DNA from: Ruminococcus albus AD2013
GTDB lineage: Bacteria > Bacillota > Clostridia > Oscillospirales > Ruminococcaceae
Assembly: GCF_000526775.1 (NCBI RefSeq)
Contig: NZ_JAGS01000001.1
Coordinates: 3,038,001 to 3,102,000, forward strand
Length of the DNA stretch: 64,000 nucleotides
Direction: 5' to 3'
The first letter of the stretch is position 1. Each line of letters begins with the position of its first letter. The notes under the pieces were generated by a model, which ran no database searches, was not told the origin of the DNA, and saw only the letters and a list, made by a program, of their open reading frames with translations. The position numbers and the translations under genes were made by a program. Positions 42,022 to 51,080 of the stretch are shown piece after piece.

Positions 42022-43365
42022 ATGCTTTTGTCTATCACAAAACGAGGACTTATCAAACTATCTTTGATATCATTTTCGGCAGTTGCGGCACTTTCGGTGA
42101 AGAACATCATGCTGATGAAACGTGCCGATTCTGCTGAGCGTGCGGTGAACAATTCCTATACCGCCGCCGTCGAAGAACTTGCAGGCAGCTGTGAGGATAT
42201 CACCAACGTGCTTGAAAAACAGCTGTATTCAGGTTCGGGGCAGGTACAGCAAGCCCTTGCCGCCGACCTCTGCCGTGAAGCTTCTGCCGCAAAATCCGCA
42301 CTGGCAAGGCTGCCCGTGGGTCAGCTGGACCTTGAAAACACCTATAAGTTTCTCTCTCAGGTGGGAAATTATTCGATGTCGCTTTCAAAAAAACTGCAAA
42401 ACGGCGAAAAACTTACAGCTGAGGAATACAGCAGTATCTCGAAGCTTTGCAGTTTTTCAAAGATACTGAGCGACAGACTGTGGGAACTTGAGGGCGAAGT
42501 CGCCTGCGGAGAACTGTGCTTTGAACAGGCTGAGGGTTTTATGGCTGACGAAGAACCGCCCCATGTTACAGAAGGCTTTACCGATTTTGAGGGAAGCTTT
42601 GACGATTATCCCAAACTGATATACGACGGACCATTCTCCGACAATATCCTTGAACAGACCCCGCGTATGACTGAAAACGCCGCAGAAGTGAGCAGGGACT
42701 ACTGCCTGCAGAAGGCGGCTATGGCTCTGGATATCAGCCTTTCCGACCTGACACAAAGTTCGGATGTCGGCGGAAAAATGCCTGCATGGCGGTTTTCCGA
42801 TGATGAAGGCGGAGTGTTCTGCGAAGTGACAAAAAACGGCGGGTATATCTCATATTTTCTGAATATGCGCAATGTTGACGCCTCAAAACTCGGCAAGGAT
42901 ACAGCTGTCGGGAAAGCGGAAGAATACCTCGACCGCTTGGGGATACTTTCAATGGAGATGACCTACTACGAGATACAGAACAATGTGATGACAGTGAATT
43001 TCTGTTACAGTGACCTTGGCAAACGTATATATCCCGACCTTGTTAAAGTCTCGGTAGCTATGGACAACGGTGATATACTGGGCTACGATGCCCGAGGATT
43101 CCTGACGAACCATCACAAGCGTGAATACGATGACAAGCTGTGTTCGGTACTGCGGGCCAAAGAAGAAGTATCGCCAAAACTAAGTGTTATCAGCCACCGC
43201 ACAGCTGTGATACCCACCGACGGCGGCGGTGAAGTCCTCTGCTACGAATACACCTGTCGTGCGGGAAACGGACGTAAAGTGCTGGTATATATCAATGCTG
43301 TAACCGCCAGGGAAGAGCAGGTGCTTCTTCTTGAAGAAAATGAAAACGGCACACTGACCATCTGA
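42022..43365 (+). CDS. ypeB: YpeB-like spore germination protein
   Basis: 447 residues. AAAGGA at 42013-42018 is only 3 nt from ATG 42022 and 9 nt from an in-frame TTG at 42028, so the true start may be the latter. An N-terminal membrane segment (residues 10-27) is followed by an extracytoplasmic helical region and C-terminal PepSY-type modules, as in YpeB. In Bacillus, YpeB stabilises the cortex-lytic enzyme SleB, which is not nearby here. A rubrerythrin gene follows after 16 nt. Confidence 0.85.
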   Translation: MLLSITKRGLIKLSLISFSAVAALSVKNIMLMKRADSAERAVNNSYTAAVEELAGSCEDITNVLEKQLYSGSGQVQQALAADLCREASAAKSALARLPVGQLDLENTYKFLSQVGNYSMSLSKKLQNGEKLTAEEYSSISKLCSFSKILSDRLWELEGEVACGELCFEQAEGFMADEEPPHVTEGFTDFEGSFDDYPKLIYDGPFSDNILEQTPRMTENAAEVSRDYCLQKAAMALDISLSDLTQSSDVGGKMPAWRFSDDEGGVFCEVTKNGGYISYFLNMRNVDASKLGKDTAVGKAEEYLDRLGILSMEMTYYEIQNNVMTVNFCYSDLGKRIYPDLVKVSVAMDNGDILGYDARGFLTNHHKREYDDKLCSVLRAKEEVSPKLSVISHRTAVIPTDGGGEVLCYEYTCRAGNGRKVLVYINAVTAREEQVLLLEENENGTLTI

Positions 43366-43381
43366 TGAAAGGGGAATTATT

Positions 43382-43984
43382 ATGGAAATGGCTAATTCAA
43401 AAACCAAAGAAAACCTTATGAGGGCATTTGCAGGCGAAAGTCAGGCGCGTAACAGGTACACCTTTGCACAGAAAAAGTTTGCATCAAGTGATTACGCAGT
43501 TTCAGAGCTTTTCCGCTTCACTGCTGAGCAGGAGAGGGCACACGCACAGGTGTTTTACGAGTATTTAAAGGAATTCTCGGGACAGCAGTTACAGGTCTGC
43601 GGCGACTACCCTGTGGATATAAGCGATGATCTTCTTACAATGCTTGAAATGTCCGCAAAGGACGAGCACCATGAATCCGAGGTGATTTATCCCGAATTTG
43701 CCCGCATAGCCCGCGAGGAAGGCTTTACCGACATCGCGCGGAGCTTTGAGAACATCGCAAAGATAGAAAATGCCCATGCTGAAAGGTTTGCTGCATTTGC
43801 CGACCTTATCCGCCGCGGACAGCTTTATAACTCCGAGGAGGAAGAAATCTGGGTATGTATGAACTGCGGCTTTATAATGACAAGCACTCAGCCGCCCGAA
43901 CAATGCCCTGTATGTGATGTGCCGCAGGGGTACTATATCAGGCTGAAAATGACCGAATGGGGCATTGATAGTAACGGGTTCTGA
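43382..43984 (+). CDS. Rubrerythrin
   Basis: 200 residues with GAAAGGGG upstream. An N-terminal ferritin-like four-helix domain with two EXXH-type iron motifs (EQERAHA, ENAHAERF) is joined to a C-terminal rubredoxin domain with CMNC and CPVC iron ligands. It reduces hydrogen peroxide in anaerobes using electrons passed by rubredoxin. It is probably co-transcribed with ypeB, which is an uncommon pairing. Confidence 0.95.
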   Translation: MEMANSKTKENLMRAFAGESQARNRYTFAQKKFASSDYAVSELFRFTAEQERAHAQVFYEYLKEFSGQQLQVCGDYPVDISDDLLTMLEMSAKDEHHESEVIYPEFARIAREEGFTDIARSFENIAKIENAHAERFAAFADLIRRGQLYNSEEEEIWVCMNCGFIMTSTQPPEQCPVCDVPQGYYIRLKMTEWGIDSNGF

Positions 43985-44058
43985 ACACCCTGAAACTGTG
44001 CTGTTGTGAACAAATTCTAAAGTATACCGAAATAATCCAATTTTTATTTCCGGGCATC

Positions 44059-44087
44059 TTTACTTTTGCAAAATTATGTGTTATAAT
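44059..44087 (+). promoter_or_regulatory. Promoter of the DUF1858 gene
   Basis: TTTACT (44059-44064), 17 nt, TATAAT (44082-44087). Confidence 0.75.
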
Positions 44088-44116
44088 ATATCAAAACCGA
44101 AAAGGAGGAATTCATA

Positions 44117-44326
44117 ATGGCATATTCAGTAACTAAGGATACAGTTATCGGCGATATCCTCGATACAGATTTTGACGTTGCTCCCCTGTTTCTTGAAATA
44201 GGTATGCACTGTCTGGGTTGCCCCGCTTCAAGAGGCGAGACTATCGAGGAGGCTTGCGCTGTTCACGGAACAGACGCTGATGCACTGGTTGAAAAGCTCA
44301 ACGCTCATTTTGCAGCAAAGGCTTGA
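44117..44326 (+). CDS. DUF1858 redox-disulfide domain protein
   Basis: 69 residues, AAAGGAGG before the ATG. A single DUF1858 domain: VTKDTVIGDILD start, then MHCLGC with Cys32 and Cys35, then SRGETIEEAC. In other anaerobes the domain is found alone or fused to hybrid-cluster and disulfide oxidoreductase proteins, and is thought to act in thiol redox chemistry. The partner is unknown. It has its own promoter and terminator. Confidence 0.9.
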   Translation: MAYSVTKDTVIGDILDTDFDVAPLFLEIGMHCLGCPASRGETIEEACAVHGTDADALVEKLNAHFAAKA

Positions 44327-44336
44327 TATCGAACAC

Positions 44337-44378
44337 AAAACGGCTGCGGCGGATATTATCCGTCACAGCCGTTTTTTA
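44337..44378 (+). terminator. Terminator of the DUF1858 gene
   Basis: Arms AAACGGCTG and CAGCCGTTT with inner pairs CGGATA/TATCCG, then a T-run. It also faces the convergent GGDEF/EAL gene. Confidence 0.9.
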
Positions 44379-44398
44379 TTTTGTAAGCTGACTGATCA

Positions 44399-47368
44399 TC
44401 AGGCCACAGCCGACTTTTTTACACCTAGGATCAGCTTTTCACCGTCATCTTCACGTATCATTACCGCTCTTGCTGTCACAGGAAGCGGTCCGTCTTTTGT
44501 TACTATGCTGTACTTTATTGTGAAGCTGCCATCCTTTTCGATACAGCTCATTACGTTTTCTTTTGTGAACTGACTTTTGAATCTCTCATGGTCTTCCTCA
44601 CTTATTATCTTAGCGCAGGTCTCTCTGCTTGTTTTGAAGAACTCATTGCCGCACTTTGCAAGACCATAGCTTTTGTACAAATTTGAAGCACTGTATTCCA
44701 CATATTCCTCGGTAACGGGGTCGATGTTATACAGGCAGATATAGTCGCCTGAAAGCGCCATGATACGAGAAAATACAGCTTCGTTGCGGTGCATCTTTTC
44801 AAGCATAAGATTCTTTTTCATTTGCTGATCCACATTTCGTGTACCTACTATGATATGGTCAGGATCATGCTGCATAGGCATTGCTTTCATGCTCATATAT
44901 ACGAGATCATTTTCTTGTTTCAGCCTGTAGTTTATATTGAAAGTACCCTGCTCTTTAAGACTTTTTAAAATGTTCTCCATGGTGAAAACTGACAGGAATT
45001 CTTCAATGTCATCGCTGTACAGATATTTTAGAGCTTCCGAATGGCTCGTCGCAAAGAAATTTTTACCGTGTCTTTCGAGTGCGAGTTCGTCATTACCCTG
45101 TTTAGAACTGTATTCCATGAAATCCTCGCTTGTGAGATCAACATAGTAAAGGCTTGTAAAATCCGCAGCCAGCGCTCTTGCGATATTTTCATAGGTGGTT
45201 CCCTTGCTGTTGTCCCTTACAGAAAGGACTGCAACAGAAACGGCGTATGTGCCGTTGGGATTAACGGCTATCCTGTGCATACAGGAGTGTACGGTCACAC
45301 TGCCCATCTGCTCATCAACAAGGAAAGTATCATTGTCATGCCGGCATTTAAGCAGAGCTTTCAGGAAAGAAGATTTTTCATCAAGGGTGGTCTCACCGTA
45401 GTTGAAAGGATTTTCGCTTATACTCATACCAAAGATCCTCTGCATAAATACTCGGTAAGAGCTGTTTGATCGGGCAAAGCGCACAAGACCGTCTGCTTTC
45501 ACCTCGATGACTGCCATGGGTATAGTATCGAAATACTTATCAAGGCTGACATCCTCGCCCTGCGAGAATGAAGATATATCATGAAGACTTACCCTGCCCA
45601 CGATATCGTAATACTGGGACTGTTCAGGGGCTTCAAACCCTATCTGTATGCCCTGAGCGTATTTTTCCAGTATCTTTTCAACAGGTATTGGCTTCTGATA
45701 ATAGTATCCCTGAAGTTTTGCACAGCCTGCTTCCAGCAGGAATTTTGCCTGTTCCTCTGTTTCAACGCCCTCGCAGACTGTATCAAGTCCCAGTGCGTTT
45801 GCCATTCTCAGCAGCTCAGTGAGCATTATCTTGGATTTTGAGCCTTTATTGAACTGCTGCATGAATCTCATATCGAATTTCAGAAGGTCGAAGGGCATAC
45901 GCTGAAGCATATCCAGTGAAGAATATCCGCTGCCAAAATCGTCCATCCATACCTTGAATCCAAGGGCGTGGAACCGTTCGACCTGATTTTTCATGAAATC
46001 AAAATTTTCTCCCAGAACGCTCTCGGTTATTTCTATCGTCAGCATACTGTGACTTATCCCCGCCTTGTCAACGCGGCGGCATATCTCGCTTACTATATCG
46101 CAGCTGTCGAAATCGGAACGCGAGAGATTTACGGACTGAGGCATAAGGTCAAGCCCTGCACCCGAAAGTGTTTTTATTTTCTGTAAAACGCACTCGACCA
46201 CAAAAAGATCAAGCTTGTATATCAGTTTATGATCTTCCAGCACGGGAATGAAATCGCCTGGGGACATAAAGCCCTCAACTGGGTCTATCCATCTTGCCAG
46301 TGCCTCTTCATCGCATACCTTGCCGTTGACGGCGCGGACTATCGGCTGATAGTACACCTTTATCCAGCGTTCCTCTATCGCCTTGTCCAGATTTGCGATG
46401 ATATACTGCTGTCTTTCCTCGGCGTCTTTCATCTTCATATCATAGTAGCTGAATTCTGATGAATAGAGATTTTTCAGCGTGTCACAAGCAAATTTAGCCC
46501 TGTCACACGCCATACTTGCTACTATGCCGTCGAACCAGTGCTTATATATACCTACGTGTATGGGCAGCGGCTGCACATCTTTCATGGCAGCACATTCCTC
46601 AAACAGAGTTTTCAGCTCTGTTTCAATGTCATCTGCTTTGGTTATGACTGCAAAATGATCCTGTCCCAGACGGCTGGCGTTCTCGTTGCCGAAACGCTTT
46701 GCAAGCATCCTTGAAAACGCCTGAAGAAGCTTATCGCCCTCAGCAAAGCCGAACTTGTGATTGTAATACTTCATGCCGCTGAAATCCATGTACAGCAGTG
46801 CGGGAGTACCGCCTTCCGCCTGGATCACCTGTCTTTTATTGGTAGCAAGCTCAAAGAAATATGTCATGCTCGGCAGACCGGTAAGATGATCGTAGTAGCT
46901 GGCTTTGAGCATACTGTCTTTGTACAGTGCCATCTTGAGCGAATCGCTCAGAAGTGAAACGTCCGCTTCATCTTCGCTGCAAACGCCCTCGTAGGTATAC
47001 CACACCTGTGCCAGACGTACTCCCTCGTCTGTTCGGATATGTTTAGCCATAGCGTGTATGATCATATAACCTTTGCCATCTATTGCCTTTGAGCGATATA
47101 TCACATCGTATCCTGCGTCCTCAACAGCGAATCTGTACGCTGCATCGGCTATGCGCCCTGCGTCATCGGGGTGAGTTTCCCTGTACATATCGTTAGCCAT
47201 ATCATAGTAAGCTTTTTCGAGGTCGTCGTAGCCGAAAAGATCGCGGAAGCCCTTTGAAAGTATCAGAGGAACTACTCGTTTATCAATAAACTGGTATATT
47301 GCAAAGGGGATATCTGCTTTTTCCATCAAAGCACGTTCATTATCAGTAAAGCGATATCTCTCCACCAC
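44399..47368 (-). CDS. Large PAS-GGDEF-EAL signalling protein
   Basis: 989 residues from GTG 47368 (AGGTGA 3 nt upstream; the next GTG at 47365 is equally possible). Order: PAS-like (1-130), GGDEF (about 155-310), EAL (about 325-575), then two PAS-like sensor regions. The diguanylate cyclase motif is degenerate (RLGQDHF for RxGGDEF), so that domain should be inactive or regulatory. The EAL domain has EALARW, NLSRSDF, EITES, DDFGSGYSSL and EGVET, so c-di-GMP hydrolysis is likely. No membrane segment, so it senses in the cytoplasm. Monocistronic. Confidence 0.92.
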   Translation of the reverse strand: MVERYRFTDNERALMEKADIPFAIYQFIDKRVVPLILSKGFRDLFGYDDLEKAYYDMANDMYRETHPDDAGRIADAAYRFAVEDAGYDVIYRSKAIDGKGYMIIHAMAKHIRTDEGVRLAQVWYTYEGVCSEDEADVSLLSDSLKMALYKDSMLKASYYDHLTGLPSMTYFFELATNKRQVIQAEGGTPALLYMDFSGMKYYNHKFGFAEGDKLLQAFSRMLAKRFGNENASRLGQDHFAVITKADDIETELKTLFEECAAMKDVQPLPIHVGIYKHWFDGIVASMACDRAKFACDTLKNLYSSEFSYYDMKMKDAEERQQYIIANLDKAIEERWIKVYYQPIVRAVNGKVCDEEALARWIDPVEGFMSPGDFIPVLEDHKLIYKLDLFVVECVLQKIKTLSGAGLDLMPQSVNLSRSDFDSCDIVSEICRRVDKAGISHSMLTIEITESVLGENFDFMKNQVERFHALGFKVWMDDFGSGYSSLDMLQRMPFDLLKFDMRFMQQFNKGSKSKIMLTELLRMANALGLDTVCEGVETEEQAKFLLEAGCAKLQGYYYQKPIPVEKILEKYAQGIQIGFEAPEQSQYYDIVGRVSLHDISSFSQGEDVSLDKYFDTIPMAVIEVKADGLVRFARSNSSYRVFMQRIFGMSISENPFNYGETTLDEKSSFLKALLKCRHDNDTFLVDEQMGSVTVHSCMHRIAVNPNGTYAVSVAVLSVRDNSKGTTYENIARALAADFTSLYYVDLTSEDFMEYSSKQGNDELALERHGKNFFATSHSEALKYLYSDDIEEFLSVFTMENILKSLKEQGTFNINYRLKQENDLVYMSMKAMPMQHDPDHIIVGTRNVDQQMKKNLMLEKMHRNEAVFSRIMALSGDYICLYNIDPVTEEYVEYSASNLYKSYGLAKCGNEFFKTSRETCAKIISEEDHERFKSQFTKENVMSCIEKDGSFTIKYSIVTKDGPLPVTARAVMIREDDGEKLILGVKKSAVA

Positions 47369-47611
47369 AGTTCACCTCTCAGTCATTTGTAGCAATAATC
47401 GTGACATCACATAAAATTTATCACGATAAAAGATAGTTATTTATTATATTATAACAGATAACACAACATATGTCAATAATTTCGATAAAATTAATAAATA
47501 TAACTTAATATTTTGTTCAAATTTCCGAAGCGTTGATAAGGGTATTATATACCTTAAACAGAATGGAATGTAAATGTTATGCGGATCCACGTAAAAATTT
47601 CGTTAAATGGC

Positions 47612-47640
47612 TTGACTTTGAGCTATGATGGTGTTATAAT
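47612..47640 (+). promoter_or_regulatory. Promoter of the queuosine operon
   Basis: TTGACT (47612-47617), 17 nt, TATAAT (47635-47640). The leader to queD is about 155 nt. Confidence 0.85.
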
Positions 47641-47646
47641 GTATCC

Positions 47647-47790
47647 CGACAGTTCGCTTGCGCCATCCTGTCATATGCCTGCAAAGGGCATAGAAACAAA
47701 ACCAGGGCACATAATGGTATTCGCTTGGGTCGATAGACTCATGCCGATATTCTGTGCGCCTGCATTTTTTTGCGGACGCATTATTTTTTT
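47647..47790 (+). ncRNA. Structured attenuator leader of the queuosine operon (preQ1 riboswitch candidate)
   Basis: The leader can form hairpins GACAG/CTGTC and ATGCC/GGCAT. It can also form a long irregular stem closed by CAGGGCACA (47703-47711) and TGTGCGCCTG (47753-47762). The 3' side of that stem overlaps a terminator (arms 47755-47764 and 47771-47780, then TTATTTTTTT), so the two structures exclude each other. The T-tract abuts the queD ribosome site. Context suggests preQ1 sensing, but I cannot match it to a known preQ1 class. Confidence 0.6.
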
Positions 47791-47800
47791 GGAGGATAAA

Positions 47801-48223
47801 ATGTATCATCTTAAAACAGAAGCACATTTTGACAGCGCACATTTTCTTGCGGGATACAACGGAAAATGCGCTAATATACATGGTCACAGCTGGAAGATCG
47901 AAGCTGAGATATCGGGCAGTGAGTTACAGCAGGCGGGCGAAAAGCGCGGTATGCTGATAGATTTCGGCGACTTTAAAAAAGCTGTCCGCGGGCTTGCTGA
48001 TTCTTTTGACCATACGCTTATATATGAAAAAGGAAGTCTTAAAGCGGCTACCCTTGCCGCACTGAAGGACGAAGGATTTTCCATTACCGAGGTGGATTTC
48101 CGCCCGACTGCGGAGAACCTTTCAAGGCATTTTTACGATATGCTGACCGCACAGGGACTTCCCGTAAGCAGGATAACGGTTTATGAAACTCCCGAAAACT
48201 GCGCTTATTATGAGGGTGAATGA
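47801..48223 (+). CDS. queD: 6-carboxy-5,6,7,8-tetrahydropterin synthase
   Basis: 140 residues from ATG 47801 with GGAGG at 47791-47795. Zinc ligands His14, His27 and His29 (FDSAHFL, NIHGHSW) and catalytic Cys23 are present. It turns dihydroneopterin triphosphate, made from GTP by FolE of this operon, into 6-carboxytetrahydropterin. First gene of queD-queE-folE-queC-queF. Confidence 0.95.
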   Translation: MYHLKTEAHFDSAHFLAGYNGKCANIHGHSWKIEAEISGSELQQAGEKRGMLIDFGDFKKAVRGLADSFDHTLIYEKGSLKAATLAALKDEGFSITEVDFRPTAENLSRHFYDMLTAQGLPVSRITVYETPENCAYYEGE

Positions 48224-48224
48224 C

Positions 48225-48899
48225 ATGGGTACATTCAAACTTGCTGAAAGCTTCGTAAGCATAAACGGCGAGGGCAGATCTGCAGGTGAACTGGCGCTGT
48301 TCATGAGATTTGTTGGATGTAACCTGCAATGCGACTGGTGTGACACCAAGTGGGCTAACGGCGCGGAGGCTCCATATACCGAAAAGACGGTCGGTCAGCT
48401 TGCAGAGATCGCAAGATCTGCCGCTGAGGAATACGGTCTGCACCGCGTGACCCTCACAGGGGGCGAACCGCTTTTGCAGAAAGATATCGCCGAACTGATA
48501 AACTCACTGAATGACATCGGGATAGATGTTGAGATAGAAACAAACGGCTCGGTGGCGATATCGCCTGTGGCTGAAAACTGCACTGTGCGCCCCGTATTCA
48601 CAATGGACTACAAACTGCCTTCCAGCGGTATGGAAAGCCGTATGTGCCTTGAAAATTTCAGGCATCTGAAAGATAGCGATACGCTGAAATTCGTGTGCGC
48701 TTCAAGAGAAGACCTGGAACGTGCGGCATCTGTGCTTGAAAAGTACAAGCCTGTCTGCAAGGTGTATCTAAGTCCTGTTTTCGGACGTATAGAACCGAAG
48801 GATATGGTAGAGTTCATGAAAGAAAAAAAGCTTGGCAGGGTGAATCTGCAATTGCAGCTTCACAAGTTTATATGGGATCCCAATGAGAGAGGAGTCTGA
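48225..48899 (+). CDS. queE: 7-carboxy-7-deazaguanine synthase (radical SAM)
   Basis: 224 residues from ATG 48225, 1 nt after the queD stop; GAGGGTGA at 48212-48219 supplies the ribosome site. The iron-sulfur cluster motif C-x3-C-x2-C is at Cys32, Cys36, Cys39 (CNLQCDWC), and the TGGEPL loop binds SAM. The enzyme contracts the pterin ring to 7-carboxy-7-deazaguanine. Confidence 0.95.
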   Translation: MGTFKLAESFVSINGEGRSAGELALFMRFVGCNLQCDWCDTKWANGAEAPYTEKTVGQLAEIARSAAEEYGLHRVTLTGGEPLLQKDIAELINSLNDIGIDVEIETNGSVAISPVAENCTVRPVFTMDYKLPSSGMESRMCLENFRHLKDSDTLKFVCASREDLERAASVLEKYKPVCKVYLSPVFGRIEPKDMVEFMKEKKLGRVNLQLQLHKFIWDPNERGV

Positions 48900-48902
48900 A
48901 TA

Positions 48903-49463
48903 ATGGACAAGGAAAAGATAATGTTTCACATAAAAGGCTTGCTTGAAGCCATAGGCGAAGACCCCGAGAGAGAGGGCCTTAAAGAGACACCTGCCCGCGT
49001 TGCGAATATGCTGGCGGAAGTTCTGGAGGGTACCGCCTATACAAATCATGAGATCGCTGAGATGTTCGGCAAGACATTCACTTCCGAGGACATTGACGCC
49101 GATGAAGCCATCATCATGAAAGATATCACTGTGTTCAGCTACTGCGAACATCACATGGCGCTGATGTACGATATGACCGTTAATGTTGGTTATATCCCCC
49201 GCGGAAAAGTTCTCGGGCTGAGCAAGATAGCCCGTATCTGCGAAATGGCTGCTAAGCGTCTGCAATTGCAGGAAAAGCTGGGCAGGGATATCGCAGAGAT
49301 AATTTCCGAGGCGGCAGGCACTCCCGATGTTGGTGTAAAGATATCGGGCTGTCACAGCTGTATGACGGCAAGGGGTATAAAAAATGCCTCCTCCCATACC
49401 GAGACACGCACATATCTCGGCACATTCAAGACAGACAGCGACCTGAAAAAATTACTTGACTGA
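48903..49463 (+). CDS. folE: GTP cyclohydrolase I
   Basis: 186 residues. Zinc ligands Cys81, His84 and a Cys of GCHSCMTARG near residue 150, with the ETPARV motif of the family. It converts GTP to dihydroneopterin triphosphate, the shared first step of folate and queuosine synthesis. Its place between queE and queC, 3 nt from queE, shows that it serves queuosine here, though it could also feed folate. Confidence 0.96.
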   Translation: MDKEKIMFHIKGLLEAIGEDPEREGLKETPARVANMLAEVLEGTAYTNHEIAEMFGKTFTSEDIDADEAIIMKDITVFSYCEHHMALMYDMTVNVGYIPRGKVLGLSKIARICEMAAKRLQLQEKLGRDIAEIISEAAGTPDVGVKISGCHSCMTARGIKNASSHTETRTYLGTFKTDSDLKKLLD

Positions 49464-49471
49464 GGTGTGGT

Positions 49472-50158
49472 ATGAAAGCATTGGTATTATTCAGCGGCGG
49501 ACTTGACAGTGCTACCTGTCTTGCTCTCGCCATAAAAAAATACGGCAAAGAGAATGTCACCGCCCTTTCGGTGTTCTACGGTCAGAAGCATGATAAGGAG
49601 ATACAGGCTGCAAAAAATGTGGCAGAGTATTACGGCGTACCGCTGAAAACCCTCGACCTTGCGCTGATATTCGCAGATTCGGACTGCTCGCTTCTGACAC
49701 AGTCCGACAAGGAGATACCCCACGAAAGCTACGCTGAACAGCTGACACAGACAAACGGTAAGCCCGTTTCAACTTATGTGCCTTTCCGCAACGGACTTTT
49801 CTTAGCTTCTGCGGCAAGCATAGCAATATCGCTGGACTGCGGTGTGATATACTACGGAGCTCACGCTGATGACGCGGCAGGCAACGCTTATCCCGACTGT
49901 TCACAGGATTTCAACAACGCCATGAACAGCGCAATAACTATCGGCAGCGGAGAACAGGTGCATATCGAAGCGCCTTTTGTTGGTCTTACAAAGGCTGATG
50001 TAGTTAAAATGGGAACAGAACTCGGTGTGCCTTACGAACTAACATGGAGCTGTTATGAGGGCGGCGAAAAGCCCTGCGGAAAGTGCGGCACCTGCATCGA
50101 CAGGACTGCGGCTTTTGAGGCTAACGGACTTATCGACCCTCTGCTGAAAGGAGAATGA
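49472..50158 (+). CDS. queC: 7-cyano-7-deazaguanine synthase
   Basis: 228 residues. The PP-loop SGGLDS is at residues 8-13, and four Cys near the C-terminus (WSCYEGGEKPCGKCGTC) bind zinc. It makes preQ0 from 7-carboxy-7-deazaguanine, ammonia and ATP. Eight nt after folE. Confidence 0.96.
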   Translation: MKALVLFSGGLDSATCLALAIKKYGKENVTALSVFYGQKHDKEIQAAKNVAEYYGVPLKTLDLALIFADSDCSLLTQSDKEIPHESYAEQLTQTNGKPVSTYVPFRNGLFLASAASIAISLDCGVIYYGAHADDAAGNAYPDCSQDFNNAMNSAITIGSGEQVHIEAPFVGLTKADVVKMGTELGVPYELTWSCYEGGEKPCGKCGTCIDRTAAFEANGLIDPLLKGE

Positions 50159-50160
50159 AC

Positions 50161-50658
50161 ATGGCAGGCAGAACAGAAAAAGAAAGAGGAAGCATATCGC
50201 TGCTTGGTAACAACAATACAAAGTACAGTGCAGACTACGCTCCCGAGGTACTGGAAACTTTCCCCAACAAGCACCCCGACCGCGATTATTTTGTGAAGTT
50301 CAACTGCCCCGAATTCACCAGCCTTTGCCCCATAACGGGTCAGCCTGATTTTGCGACCATATATATTTCTTACATTCCCGCCGAGAGAATGGTTGAGAGC
50401 AAATCACTGAAGCTGTATCTGTTCAGCTTCCGCAACCACGGCGATTTCCATGAGGATTGCGTGAATATAATAATGAACGACCTTATCAAGCTGATGGAAC
50501 CAAAGTACATCGAGGTATGGGGTAAATTCCTGCCCCGCGGCGGAATTTCCATCGACCCTTACTGCAACTACGGCATAAAGGGCACAAAGTGGGAAGAGCT
50601 TGCATGGCAGAGACTTGCACAGCACGATATGTATCCCGAGCTTGTAAACAACAGATAG
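50161..50658 (+). CDS. queF: NADPH-dependent 7-cyano-7-deazaguanine reductase
   Basis: 165 residues from ATG 50161, which lies 7 nt from AAAGGAG; an ATG at 50155 overlaps that site. The nucleophile Cys56 is in FTSLCPITGQPDF and the substrate Glu is in ESKSLKLYLFS. It reduces preQ0 to preQ1. Length and motifs match the single-domain (YkvM-type) QueF. Last gene of the operon. Confidence 0.96.
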   Translation: MAGRTEKERGSISLLGNNNTKYSADYAPEVLETFPNKHPDRDYFVKFNCPEFTSLCPITGQPDFATIYISYIPAERMVESKSLKLYLFSFRNHGDFHEDCVNIIMNDLIKLMEPKYIEVWGKFLPRGGISIDPYCNYGIKGTKWEELAWQRLAQHDMYPELVNNR

Positions 50659-50663
50659 TCTTG

Positions 50664-50705
50664 CAAAAAAATCACCCCCGTATTCTCCTGTGAGAACGCG
50701 GGGGT
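50664..50705. terminator. Bidirectional terminator between queF and the tautomerase gene
   Basis: A 14-bp stem ACCCCCGTATTCTC / GAGAACGCGGGGGT (50674-50687 and 50692-50705, few mismatches). The clearest T-tract is on the minus strand. Confidence 0.88.
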
Positions 50706-50726
50706 ATTACATTTATTGAAGATATA

Positions 50727-51068
50727 TCAGAAGTTAGCGCCATTCCAGCCCCAGTCAGGGATATCGGTATAGCTTACGTAGATACGCGAAGGACTGATAC
50801 CCAGCTCGTCACCGATTATCTCGGAAATCTTGCCTGTGAGTTTGTTTTTTGCAGATCTGTCAGCAGTGCCGTAGATGCTTACCTGCACCATAGCGGTAGG
50901 GTCGGAAGTACCCTTGAACCACAGCTTGTACTCAGGCTCGATACCCACCATGAGCCAGCTTTCGGACTTGCCGGGTATAGCGGTTATCGCCTGGCCCATA
51001 GCTGACTTGATGTTTTCTTCCTTATCAGCTGAAACAGCTGCGTTTGTTTTGATGTTGATGAAAGGCAT
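50727..51068 (-). CDS. MIF-like tautomerase family protein
   Basis: 113 residues. After Met removal the N-terminal Pro2 (MPFINIKTN) would be the catalytic base of the tautomerase superfamily. The length and the C-terminal VSYTDIPDWGWNG segment, with the SPSRIYV strand, fit the MIF/phenylpyruvate-tautomerase group. The physiological substrate is unknown. It stands 12 nt after a nitroreductase gene and is probably co-transcribed with it. Confidence 0.88.
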   Translation of the reverse strand: MPFINIKTNAAVSADKEENIKSAMGQAITAIPGKSESWLMVGIEPEYKLWFKGTSDPTAMVQVSIYGTADRSAKNKLTGKISEIIGDELGISPSRIYVSYTDIPDWGWNGANF

Positions 51069-51080
51069 AAAATGACCTCC

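Noticed and set aside
47579..47800. Extended N-terminus of QueD
   Set aside because: It would include the promoter and the attenuator leader; the GGAGG-supported ATG at 47801 matches the family start.
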